From Aquamicrobium sp. (lineage in GTDB: Bacteria > Pseudomonadota > Alphaproteobacteria > Rhizobiales > Rhizobiaceae), in contig JAHHDT010000007.1 in assembly GCA_019739225.1 (NCBI GenBank), positions 124,001-188,000 on the forward strand: a DNA stretch of 64,000 nt, read 5' to 3'. The notes beneath the pieces are model-generated. The model was not told the origin of the DNA and searched no databases. It saw only the letters and a program-made list of their open reading frames with translations. Position 1 is the first letter of the stretch, and each line of letters begins with the position of its first letter. Both the position numbers and the translations under genes were made by a program. Of this stretch, positions 9,060-16,378 are shown piece by piece.

Positions 9060-9068
9060 GGTGGGAGC

Positions 9069-9506
9069 ATGGGTGGTATAGGTCCGGCAGTATCGGATGC
9101 AGGCAGGGCAAGGCCGCGCAACAGGGCGCGTCGCCGCCGGGCGGGCTTCACGCTGGTCGAAATGCTGGTGGTGCTCGCGATCATCGGGCTCATCTCCGCG
9201 CTGGTCGGCCCACGGCTCATCGGGCAGTTGACGGAGTCCCGCGAACGCGCGGCCGAGCTGCAAATCCGTGCGTTTTCCAGCGCGCTGGACATCTTCTTCA
9301 TCGATGTCGGCCGCTATCCGACGCAGTCTGAAGGGCTGCGAGCCCTGGTCGAGGCGCCGTCCAGCGCGCAGTCGTGGAACGGGCCATATCTGCGCGGCGG
9401 TGCGGTGCCGCTCGACCCCTGGGGGCAGGAATATCGCTATTCCGCCGACGGTGGTTCATACAACATCGTGACCATGGGACCGGACGGGGTCGGTGCCACG
9501 CAGTAA
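9069..9506 (+). CDS. gspG: Type II secretion major pseudopilin GspG
   Basis: 145 residues. The leader is long and arginine-rich (ARPRNRARRRRAG), followed by the class III cleavage motif G/FTLVEMLVVLAIIGLISALVG with Glu at +5. The C-terminal part has the GspG calcium-site region (GRYPTQSEGLRALVEAP, WNGPYL, PLDPWGQEYRY) and ends GPDGVGA. GspG polymerises into the pseudopilus after processing by the GspO peptidase at 11731-12282. Its last 14 bases overlap gspH. Confidence 0.95.
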   Translation: MGGIGPAVSDAGRARPRNRARRRRAGFTLVEMLVVLAIIGLISALVGPRLIGQLTESRERAAELQIRAFSSALDIFFIDVGRYPTQSEGLRALVEAPSSAQSWNGPYLRGGAVPLDPWGQEYRYSADGGSYNIVTMGPDGVGATQ

Positions 9507-9981
9507 CCACAGCGCCGAACACAGCCTCGGCTTGCGCAGCAAGCGCCGGTCGCGGCGCGGCGTCGTATTGCTCGATCTGGTTTTGACGCTGGCTGTGATA
9601 GCGCTTGCGGCTTACGTTCTGATGCCTGTGCCGACCCATTCTCTGTCTCATAACGACGTCAAGGCGGATGCCGTGCGGGCGGCAGCCATTTTCCGGCAAG
9701 CGCGAACCGATGCGATCCGAAGCCACGCGCCCATCGATGTGGTGGTCGACGCAATGGACGGCTTCATTCTTGGACCTGGAGAGCCATTGCAGGTTCGCGA
9801 CGACATTCGTCTGGTATGGTCGACATCCAGCCAGTGTCCGCTCGACGCCGGGCGGCGCGCTCTGCGGTTCCTTCCCGACGGGCGTTCCTGCGGTGGCGTC
9901 CTGTCCCTGAGCGGGGCGGGCCACGAGGCGCGCTTGCGCGTCGACTGGCTGACCGGCCGCGTCGAACTGGCATCGCAATGA
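9493..9981 (+). CDS. gspH: Type II secretion minor pseudopilin GspH
   Basis: 162 residues from a GTG at 9493. A leader ending KRRSRRG is followed by VVLLDLVLTLAVIALAAYVL. The +5 residue is Asp rather than the usual Glu. The body is beta-rich (FRQARTDAIRSHAPIDVVVDAM, IRLVWSTSSQCPLDAGRRALRF), as expected for the GspH globular domain. Its identity follows from the prepilin-type helix and from its position between gspG and gspI. Its stop overlaps the gspI start (ATGA). A later start nearer the arginine-rich leader would also be acceptable. Confidence 0.8.
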   Translation: MPRSNHSAEHSLGLRSKRRSRRGVVLLDLVLTLAVIALAAYVLMPVPTHSLSHNDVKADAVRAAAIFRQARTDAIRSHAPIDVVVDAMDGFILGPGEPLQVRDDIRLVWSTSSQCPLDAGRRALRFLPDGRSCGGVLSLSGAGHEARLRVDWLTGRVELASQ

Positions 9982-10340
9982 CAAAGGCCCGGCGCGGCTT
10001 TACGCTGATCGAGGTGATGGCGGCATTCGTCATCGCCCTCGTACTTATCGTTCCGCTGGCCTCGATCATATCGGGGATATCCGGTTCGTTCGGGGGGCTT
10101 CAACGATCCGTCGAGCGGCGCGCCAATCTGCAGCTTGCCGCCGCCGCTGCCATGGCGGTCAATCCTTTGAGGGCCGGGGACTTCACATTGGGCGATTTTC
10201 GCGTGGAGGTGCGCCCGCGCGTCGACGAGCAGACAGCGGACCTGCGACGAGCGGGCTGGCAACTCTATACGCTGAGTGTCAGTCGCCCTTCAGTGTCTTC
10301 CGCGCCCATCGTGGAGACGGTGCGGAGCGCCCCGCTTTGA
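9978..10340 (+). CDS. gspI: Type II secretion minor pseudopilin GspI
   Basis: 120 residues from the ATG at 9978, chosen because it overlaps the gspH stop and gives a compact leader, MTKARRG/FTLIEVMAAFVIALVLIV. The processing site and Glu+5 are canonical. The short C-terminal domain (NLQLAAAAAMAVNPLRAGDF, WQLYTLSVSRP) fits GspI, the smallest pseudopilin, which forms the tip complex with GspJ and GspK. A frame extending upstream to 9816 lies inside gspH and is not needed. Confidence 0.85.
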   Translation: MTKARRGFTLIEVMAAFVIALVLIVPLASIISGISGSFGGLQRSVERRANLQLAAAAAMAVNPLRAGDFTLGDFRVEVRPRVDEQTADLRRAGWQLYTLSVSRPSVSSAPIVETVRSAPL

Positions 10341-10999
10341 GCGTTGCCGGCCTCAGAAGGGCGAAGCGCGGCTTTACCTTGATCGAAGCGCTGCTGGCGC
10401 TGTTGCTGGCCTCGATCCTGTTTGCGGGCATCGCGCTTTATACCGGTAGTTGGGCGGGCCAGTGGCACCGCATCACCCTGCTCAGTGCGAACCAGGATGT
10501 GGCGGCAATCGTGCTCGACCGCATGGTGGAGGAAATCGAGGCGGCGCAGCCGGCACTGGTGTTCGAGGGCGGCACGGTTGCCGGCACCTTCGAAGGCCAC
10601 GCGCAATCGGTGAGTTTCGTGCGTCCGGCACTCGGCTTCGAACGCAGGGCGGGGCTCGATCGCGTCAGCTACGGGTACGGTTCGATCGACGGAGAGCCTG
10701 CGGTCATGCGCATGCGTCGCGATTATGGGCCGGAGGCAGGAAGTGGGGGTGAAGATCTGCCACTGATGCGTGGCGACATTCGCCTGTCGTTTTCCTACCG
10801 GGCGGCCGACGGAGCCTTCGTCGATGAGTGGACCGGCCAGCGCGTGCTGCCGTCTCTGGTTCGCATCGAGATATCTGGCTCGGATCCGCGGCCGTGGCAA
10901 CAGGTGGCTTATGCGCGGCCGCGCGCGGAGATGCCGGCGGCGTGCGCCACGCAGGAACTCGTGCAGGAATGCCTCCGGCTTATGGGGCGAAGCGGCTGA
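10337..10999 (+). CDS. gspJ: Type II secretion minor pseudopilin GspJ
   Basis: 220 residues from a TTG at 10337 that overlaps the gspI stop. The leader SVAGLRRAKRG is followed by FTLIEALLALLLASILFAGI, a canonical prepilin site with Glu+5. The globular part (VAAIVLDRMVEEIEAAQPAL, LSFSYRAADGAFVDEWTGQ, PSLVRIEISG) matches GspJ in length and pattern. It is the last gene of the rightward block and runs convergently towards the DGLP-repeat gene, with only 27 bases between the two stops. Confidence 0.87.
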   Translation: MSVAGLRRAKRGFTLIEALLALLLASILFAGIALYTGSWAGQWHRITLLSANQDVAAIVLDRMVEEIEAAQPALVFEGGTVAGTFEGHAQSVSFVRPALGFERRAGLDRVSYGYGSIDGEPAVMRMRRDYGPEAGSGGEDLPLMRGDIRLSFSYRAADGAFVDEWTGQRVLPSLVRIEISGSDPRPWQQVAYARPRAEMPAACATQELVQECLRLMGRSG

Positions 11000-11026
11000 C
11001 AATGGTCGAGGCAGGGGGTTCGCCGA

Positions 11027-11614
11027 TCATTCGCCGAGGCCGCTATCCGTCAGGTTCTTCTTCTCAAGCATCCGGGTGGCGAAATCCTCTGCCAGTTTTT
11101 TCTTGGCGACATCCAGCGGGTCCTTGTCGCCGGGCGAGGGCTTGTCCGCTTCTTTCGGCGGGTCGTAGGGCATGACAGGCAGGCCATCGATGGCCGGGCC
11201 GGGGCCGGGCATCATCGGCAGACCGTCGATCCCCGGCTCGGGGACGAAGGGCAATCCATCGGCGATCGGTTGGGGCATGAAGGGCAGGCCGTCGATTGCA
11301 GGCTGCGGCATCATCGGCAGGCCGTCCACTCCTGGCTCGGGCATAAAGGGGAGGCCGTCGACGGTCGGGTGAGGCATGAAGGGCAGCCCGTCGATGACAG
11401 GTTCAGGCATGTAAGGCAGCCCATCGATCACTGGGGCTGGCATCGCGGGCAAGCCATCGGCGACGGGACCCGGCTGGAAGGGCAGCCCGTCGGGTTTCGG
11501 CGAAGGCTGGAAGAAGGCAGCGCTGTCTTCCATTCCTTTTGGAGAACCGTGGTTCTGCTTCGTCACGTCGCGCCACTGCGCGCCATTGTGCAGATTTCCT
11601 GGAATCGTCGTCAT
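11027..11614 (-). CDS. DGLP-repeat protein (ten 11-residue repeats), third gene of the gspD-gspO block
   Basis: 195 residues with no family I recognise. Residues 39-150 are ten consecutive units of consensus P-x-[IVA]-D-G-L-P-x-M-P-x. All are 11 residues except the ninth, which has 13 (MMPGPG). The variable positions are mostly aromatic or methionine (F, Y, M, A, V) and the closing residue is A, E, H, Q or G. An N-terminal polar segment of 38 residues has no signal peptide. The C-terminal 45 residues are lysine- and aspartate-rich (DKPSPGDKDPLDVAKKKLAED) and probably helical. It lies 116 bases downstream of gspO on the same strand. It may be a T2SS accessory or an unrelated low-complexity protein; the function is unknown. 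Confidence 0.75.
   Translation of the reverse strand: MTTIPGNLHNGAQWRDVTKQNHGSPKGMEDSAAFFQPSPKPDGLPFQPGPVADGLPAMPAPVIDGLPYMPEPVIDGLPFMPHPTVDGLPFMPEPGVDGLPMMPQPAIDGLPFMPQPIADGLPFVPEPGIDGLPMMPGPGPAIDGLPVMPYDPPKEADKPSPGDKDPLDVAKKKLAEDFATRMLEKKNLTDSGLGE
11165..11500 (-). repeat. Coding 33-bp tandem repeat array (ten units)
   Basis: The DNA behind residues 39-150 of the DGLP-repeat protein repeats with a 33-base period (one unit of 39). On the plus strand each unit carries a core close to GGCAGGCCGTCGAT. Copies differ at many third positions and in the variable codons, so the array is diverged rather than freshly duplicated. It stays in frame throughout. Confidence 0.9.
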
Positions 11615-11730
11615 CCTGCCCGCCTCGCCTTCAAAGGTCCGTTTTGCTCACCCCCACGACTGTTCGAGGAGCGGAATCGCGCAGGCTGGAACCTATCGTC
11701 TCGGCCTTGCGCGGGCCTTGTGGACGGCGG

Positions 11731-12282
11731 TTACGGGACGATCCAGGCCCATACGAGGACGAGGGCAGGCGCGAGAAAGGTCGCAAAGGGTATGCGTGTC
11801 ACTGCACGCAACGGGCGCCGGCGCCGACCGGCGCGGAGGGCCGTGAATGTGAGAGCTGCGACGGATGCAAACAGGATCTGCATGCCCACGCCCCACAGTC
11901 CGACAAGCAGGGCGGAAGCCGACAGCAGTTTCACATCGCCGAAGCCGAGTCCCGAACGGCCGCGCAGTCGCTCATACAGCAGGGTTGTCAGCATCAGGCC
12001 GGCGGCGAGGATGGCGCCCTCCGTCAGTGCCACGCCCAGGCCTGCCCAGCCATGCGTGGTGAAGGCGAGTGCCGCCGCAACGATAGCGATCGCGGCGGTG
12101 TAGCCATCGGGGATCAGCATCCGGGCAAGATCCTCGATGGCAATCGCCGCGGCCAGGACGCAGAGCAACAACCATGCTGCCTGCTGCAACGGCGGCTTGC
12201 CGAGCATCGGCGGAATGGTGGCGGCGACGAGGAGACAGGCCATGATCGCGATGGCCTGCCAGGTTACCCGCGGCAGCGTCAT
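11731..12282 (-). CDS. gspO: Prepilin peptidase, short form (GspO/CpaA-like, A24 family)
   Basis: 183 residues with about six hydrophobic segments. The two catalytic aspartates of the A24 family are visible: EDLARMLIPD (about residue 50) and GFGDVKLL (about residue 113). The N-terminal cytoplasmic methyltransferase domain with its cysteine motifs, present in full-length GspO/PilD (about 270 residues), is absent, so this is the TadV/CpaA-like core only. It would cleave the leaders of GspG, H, I, J and K. The start overlaps the gspD stop (ATGA at 12279-12282), so it is translated with the secretin. Confidence 0.87.
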   Translation of the reverse strand: MTLPRVTWQAIAIMACLLVAATIPPMLGKPPLQQAAWLLLCVLAAAIAIEDLARMLIPDGYTAAIAIVAAALAFTTHGWAGLGVALTEGAILAAGLMLTTLLYERLRGRSGLGFGDVKLLSASALLVGLWGVGMQILFASVAALTFTALRAGRRRRPLRAVTRIPFATFLAPALVLVWAWIVP

Positions 12283-14519
12283 TCTATAAGGGTGCGTGCC
12301 GGGCGCTGCAGCGGCACGTTGCGGCTCGGCGTTCCCATGACACGCAGTTGAGAGCGCATCTGCTCGGCCACATTCTGTGCGTCGAGGCTGTCGCGGATGA
12401 TCTGTGGGCGGATCAGCACGATCAGTTCGGTGCGTGTCGCCCGGTTGGTGTTCGTGCGGAAAAGATCGCCGATGATGGGGGCGTCGCCGAGGATCGGGAT
12501 GCCGTCGCGGCCCTTGGTCTGGTTCTCGCTGATGAGGCCGCCCAGCAGGACCGTCTGGCCGCTGGCAACCGAAACGGTCGAGTTCACCTTGCGCTGCGAA
12601 ATCGTCGGGGTCAGTGCCGGCGATCCCCGGGCGACCGAGCTGATCTCCTGCTCGATGAGCAGGTTGATGGTGCCATTGGCCGTGATGCGCGGCAGAACGT
12701 TGAGGATGACGCCCGTATTGCGGAACTCGACATTGTTCACGATCGGGGCATCGGGATCGTCGATTGTCTGCGCCGTGCGGGTGACGACAGGCACCTCGTC
12801 ACCGACCAGCAGGCTTGCGGTTCGGTTGTCGAGAACCACCACGGATGGCGACGAAAGGACCTTCACCTCGGTCACGCCGCGCAGGGCGTCGATGATCACG
12901 CGAGGATCGCTTTCAGGTCCCAAAAGAAGGTTGAAACCGGGCAGCACCCGGTCAATCGCGGCAGCGCCAACATCGCGAAACAGGCCGATCGAACCGTCAT
13001 CGTCCCCCAGCCCGAGGTCCTGTGATTTCAGGAAGAACTGGACACCATAGCGCAAATCGTTGGTGAGCGTCACTTCCGCAATGGTGGCCTCGATCGCGAC
13101 CTGTGCAGACGGGCGGTCGAGGGCGATGATCGCCTGTTCGATGACCCGCTGCTGGTCCGGGCGCGCATAGATCAGGATCGAGTTGTTTTCCGGATTGGCC
13201 GTGATGCGGACATTTTCCAGCAACGCTTGACCGCCTCCGATGGGCGCAGACGGTTGCGGCTGCTCGGCCGCGAAGGCTTCGCCGTTATTCTGCTCCTCGG
13301 ACAGCGCCGATGCCATGGCCATCGGCTCATCGGTGCCCTGCTGCAGCGTCGGCGTAGAGCCCGGCGGGAATTGGCGCGACGGGTCGTCCTGTGCGGATGC
13401 GCCACCCGTGAAGAGCGCGTTGACCATGGAGGCCAGCCGGCGGGCATCGGCGTGCTGCACCCGGTAGACGCGCAGATTGGAGCCGGCGACGTTCGTCGTA
13501 TCCAGACGCTTGATCCAGCTTGCGGCGCGCTGCAGCAACTGGTTTGTACGCGCGACCACCATGATCGTATTGGTGCGGTCGATGGGCTGCAGGCTGACCG
13601 TGTTGCGGCCGCGGCCGCCTTCGTTCAGCCCCAGCACACGCTCGAGCTCGGGGATCATCGCGGCCGGCGTCGAGTTCTCGATCGGGAACAGGCCAACCGA
13701 CTGGTCTGCGAGCCAGTCCTGGTCGAACGAGCGGGCCGCCGCGATCGCTGCTCGCCGTTCCTCCGCCGTTCCCTGGAATATCAGCGAATTGCCCCCGGCA
13801 TCGGCGCGCACCATGCCCTGGCGCGTCACGAAGTTTTCGAGCAGCGGCAGGATGGTGTCTGCCGAGACATGGCGCAGCGGCAAGATCGTCGCGCCGTAGC
13901 CGGGCTGGATGGTCACGCTCTGGTCGAGCTGGGCCACGCCCATAGCCTCCGCGGCCACCATGAGCCTGAAACGGTTGCCTTCGCGGACCAGCGCGATGTC
14001 GTTGCTGCGCAGCGAAGCCTCGAACATGGAGAGGATCTCGGCTGCCGGAACAGGCCTCGCCGTCACAATCGAAATCTGGCCGGTGACGCGCGGGTCGATC
14101 ACGTAGCTGATGCGCAGGATCTCACCGAGAATCGTACGCGTTGCCACCGCTACTTCGGCGCTGTCGAGATTGACCTCGAAGGTTTCCCCGCTGGTGACGA
14201 CCGGCGACAACTCGCTTGCCTGCCCCACAACCGACGTGCGATCCGTGCCACCGTAGAGCTGTGCCTGGGGGTTGTTGGCGCGCCCGAAGCCGAACGAGGA
14301 AAGAAAACCGCCACCCGACGGGTTTCTCGCGCTGAGGTCTGCGTTGGTTGCGCGCTCAAGCGGATCGGGCCGCATGGCTTCTTCGATATTCTTGCCGGAA
14401 ACGCAGGCTGACAGCAAAAGGGTCGCTGCACCCAGCACCGTCGCGAAACGCGCGCGCTTGGCCGCGACGATGTCCCCGCTCCCAACTTTCACTAAAATAC
14501 CCCGACAAGTACGCGACAT
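12279..14519 (-). CDS. gspD: Type II secretion outer-membrane secretin GspD, predicted lipoprotein
   Basis: 746 residues. The N-terminus carries a lipobox-like LLLSAC (Cys39) followed by VSGKN. Next come N0 (FEVNLDSAEVAVATRTIL), N1-N3 domains (for example ATILPLRHVSADTILPLLEN; LRVYRVQHADARRLASMVN) and the C-terminal secretin domain with VEATIAEVTLTNDLRYGVQF, SSPSVVVLDNRTASLLVGDEVPV and TVLLGGLISENQ. A linker rich in Q, E and A sits in N3. It forms the outer-membrane channel. A GTG at 14490-14492 is an alternative start; the ATG at 14517-14519 has no obvious ribosome site and lies six bases from a TATAAT. Confidence 0.93.
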   Translation of the reverse strand: MSRTCRGILVKVGSGDIVAAKRARFATVLGAATLLLSACVSGKNIEEAMRPDPLERATNADLSARNPSGGGFLSSFGFGRANNPQAQLYGGTDRTSVVGQASELSPVVTSGETFEVNLDSAEVAVATRTILGEILRISYVIDPRVTGQISIVTARPVPAAEILSMFEASLRSNDIALVREGNRFRLMVAAEAMGVAQLDQSVTIQPGYGATILPLRHVSADTILPLLENFVTRQGMVRADAGGNSLIFQGTAEERRAAIAAARSFDQDWLADQSVGLFPIENSTPAAMIPELERVLGLNEGGRGRNTVSLQPIDRTNTIMVVARTNQLLQRAASWIKRLDTTNVAGSNLRVYRVQHADARRLASMVNALFTGGASAQDDPSRQFPPGSTPTLQQGTDEPMAMASALSEEQNNGEAFAAEQPQPSAPIGGGQALLENVRITANPENNSILIYARPDQQRVIEQAIIALDRPSAQVAIEATIAEVTLTNDLRYGVQFFLKSQDLGLGDDDGSIGLFRDVGAAAIDRVLPGFNLLLGPESDPRVIIDALRGVTEVKVLSSPSVVVLDNRTASLLVGDEVPVVTRTAQTIDDPDAPIVNNVEFRNTGVILNVLPRITANGTINLLIEQEISSVARGSPALTPTISQRKVNSTVSVASGQTVLLGGLISENQTKGRDGIPILGDAPIIGDLFRTNTNRATRTELIVLIRPQIIRDSLDAQNVAEQMRSQLRVMGTPSRNVPLQRPARTLIE

Positions 14520-14558
14520 TTACTTATTATAAAGACTTCTATCCCAGCGCAGTTCAGC

Positions 14559-14616
14559 TTGACAACAGGTTCTGCCTGTTTTCCCATTTCTCCTTAACAG
14601 GAATGCGAGACCTGTT
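14559..14616. promoter_or_regulatory. Double palindrome in the gspD/gspE divergent promoter region
   Basis: The 124-150-base region between gspD and gspE holds two inverted repeats with the same half-site: AACAGG-N5-CCTGTT (14564-14580) and AACAGG-N9-CCTGTT (14596-14616). The first overlaps a perfect TTGACA (14559-14564) that could be the -35 of a rightward promoter, though no good -10 follows. A TATAAT on the minus strand lies at 14526-14531. The arrangement looks like a shared operator for both transcripts. The binding protein is unknown. Confidence 0.45.
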
Positions 14617-14670
14617 GCATATGAGACAACGCCGGCCTGGGCGATGTCAGTGAACGAGCAAGGAAACGGC

Positions 14671-16362
14671 ATGAATATCCACGATCCGGCGCTCGAGGGG
14701 CGGGCGATGCTCGAAGCGATCGCGGATGCCGGTCTCGCCGCTCTGGGCGCGATGGAGCGTGTTATCGGCGCCGGCGGCATTGTCCGTGCTTCGGATATGC
14801 ACCGCCTGGTCGACGCTCAACTCGTCGATGCCGATGCGCTGGCGGCCTTTCTGGCCAGCCGATATGGCTTGCGGCTGCTGGGCGGTGATGCGCTTGAGGA
14901 ACTCGAGATTGCGGCGTCGGACCTGTCGCACCGGTTTCTTGTCGACAACTGGCTCCTCCCGATGCGCTCCACGGACGGCCGGCGACTGGTGGGGGCGCTG
15001 CATCCCGGCGACAGCGAGCCGCTCGATGCGCTTTTTGCCGTCCTCGACGAGCATGCTGAACTTTGCGTCGTTTCATCTCCCGACATGGAAGCGCGGCTCG
15101 AGCGTCTTGCCGACGCGCAAGCTCCAGAGGGAACCGCCGAGGCCTCGCTTTCCTCGGAAGAAGCGATCGCCGATCTGCGCGACATGGCAAGCGGCGCGCC
15201 GGTGGTCATGGCCGTCGACGACATTTTTCGCCGCGCCATCGACCTGCGGGCGACCGACATCCATCTCGAACCCATGCGCGGTCGCCTCGTTCTGCGCTTT
15301 CGCATCGACGGGGTGCTGCGCATCATGACGCCGCCTGCGGCGGATATGGGCGAGCCTATCGTCTCTCGTGTCAAGGTTCTGGCGGGGCTCGACATTGCGG
15401 AACGCCGCAGACCGCAGGACGGCGGCATGCGTCTCAAGGTGCGCGATCGAGACATAGAGATGCGCGTGGCGACGCTCCCGTCGATCCATGGTGAAACGCT
15501 GGTGATGCGTATCCTGCAGCGCGACGGTGCCTTGGTCGACTTGGGCAGCATCGGGCTGCGCGGCCGGGACATGGAAACGCTGCACCGGCTTCTGGAGCAT
15601 ACCCATGGCATGATCGTCGTCGCCGGCCCCACCGGTAGCGGCAAGACGACGACGCTGGCTGCGGCCCTGTCGCGCCTGAACGATCCGGGCCGCAAGATCG
15701 TCACCATCGAGGATCCGGTCGAATACCAGATACCCGGCATCGTCCAGTCGCAGGTGCAGCCGGCCATCGACCTCACGTTCTCTTCGGCGATCCGCGCATT
15801 CGTGCGCCAGGATCCGGACATCATCCTCGTCGGCGAGGTGCGCGATCCGGAAACCGCCCGCGCGGCGATCCAGGCGGGTCTCACCGGTCACCTCGTGCTC
15901 ACCACGGTCCATGCCAATACGGCGGCCGCGGCATTCACGCGTTTGCGCGATCTCGGGATCGAGAACTATCTGCTCGTCGGCGCTGTTCGGGGCGTCGTTG
16001 CCCAGCGGCTGGTTCGGCGGCTGTGCGAACATTGCAAGCGGCCTTCCACTATCGCTCCCGACCTGTTGGCAGGCGACCCGCGCTATTCGGCCGTGGGTTT
16101 CCGGGCGGGCGATCAAGTGTTCGAGGCCGTCGGCTGCGCCCGTTGCGCGGATGCAGGCTATCGCGGCCGTATCGCGGTATTCGAAATCCTCACGCTGGGC
16201 GAGGAGGTCGTGCACCTCACATCCGAGGGCGGCGACAATGCCAGGATCGAGGCAGCCGCGCTGAGGGGCGGCATGACGACGATGGCCGACGACGCCGTGG
16301 GCAAGGCTCTTGACGGGTTGACGTCCCCCTCTGAGGTCGTGCGCGTGACCGCGCTGCGATAG
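14671..16362 (+). CDS. gspE: Type II secretion ATPase GspE
   Basis: 563 residues from the ATG at 14671, chosen for AGGA six bases upstream; an in-frame ATG at 14644 would add nine residues. Domains: N1E region (about 1-140), N2E (ATDIHLEPMRGRLVLRFRIDG) and the RecA-like ATPase with Walker A GPTGSGKTTTL, Asp box (IVTIEDPVEYQI), Walker B (PDIILVGEVRDPETA) and His box (TGHLVLTTVHANTA). A tetracysteine zinc motif follows (CEHCKRP and CARCADAGYRGR). It powers pseudopilus assembly through GspL/GspF. It is the only gene of its block, divergent from gspD and convergent with tctA. Confidence 0.95.
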   Translation: MNIHDPALEGRAMLEAIADAGLAALGAMERVIGAGGIVRASDMHRLVDAQLVDADALAAFLASRYGLRLLGGDALEELEIAASDLSHRFLVDNWLLPMRSTDGRRLVGALHPGDSEPLDALFAVLDEHAELCVVSSPDMEARLERLADAQAPEGTAEASLSSEEAIADLRDMASGAPVVMAVDDIFRRAIDLRATDIHLEPMRGRLVLRFRIDGVLRIMTPPAADMGEPIVSRVKVLAGLDIAERRRPQDGGMRLKVRDRDIEMRVATLPSIHGETLVMRILQRDGALVDLGSIGLRGRDMETLHRLLEHTHGMIVVAGPTGSGKTTTLAAALSRLNDPGRKIVTIEDPVEYQIPGIVQSQVQPAIDLTFSSAIRAFVRQDPDIILVGEVRDPETARAAIQAGLTGHLVLTTVHANTAAAAFTRLRDLGIENYLLVGAVRGVVAQRLVRRLCEHCKRPSTIAPDLLAGDPRYSAVGFRAGDQVFEAVGCARCADAGYRGRIAVFEILTLGEEVVHLTSEGGDNARIEAAALRGGMTTMADDAVGKALDGLTSPSEVVRVTALR

Positions 16363-16378
16363 GCGGCTTGCTGGTAGG

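Noticed and set aside
11165-11500. Regular 33-base repeats resembling a CRISPR or satellite array
   Set aside because: The period stays in frame with the DGLP protein, there are no unique spacers between conserved repeats, and copies diverge mostly at codon third positions.
13227-14411. 394-residue open frame antisense to gspD
   Set aside because: Shadow of the secretin gene with no recognisable domain.
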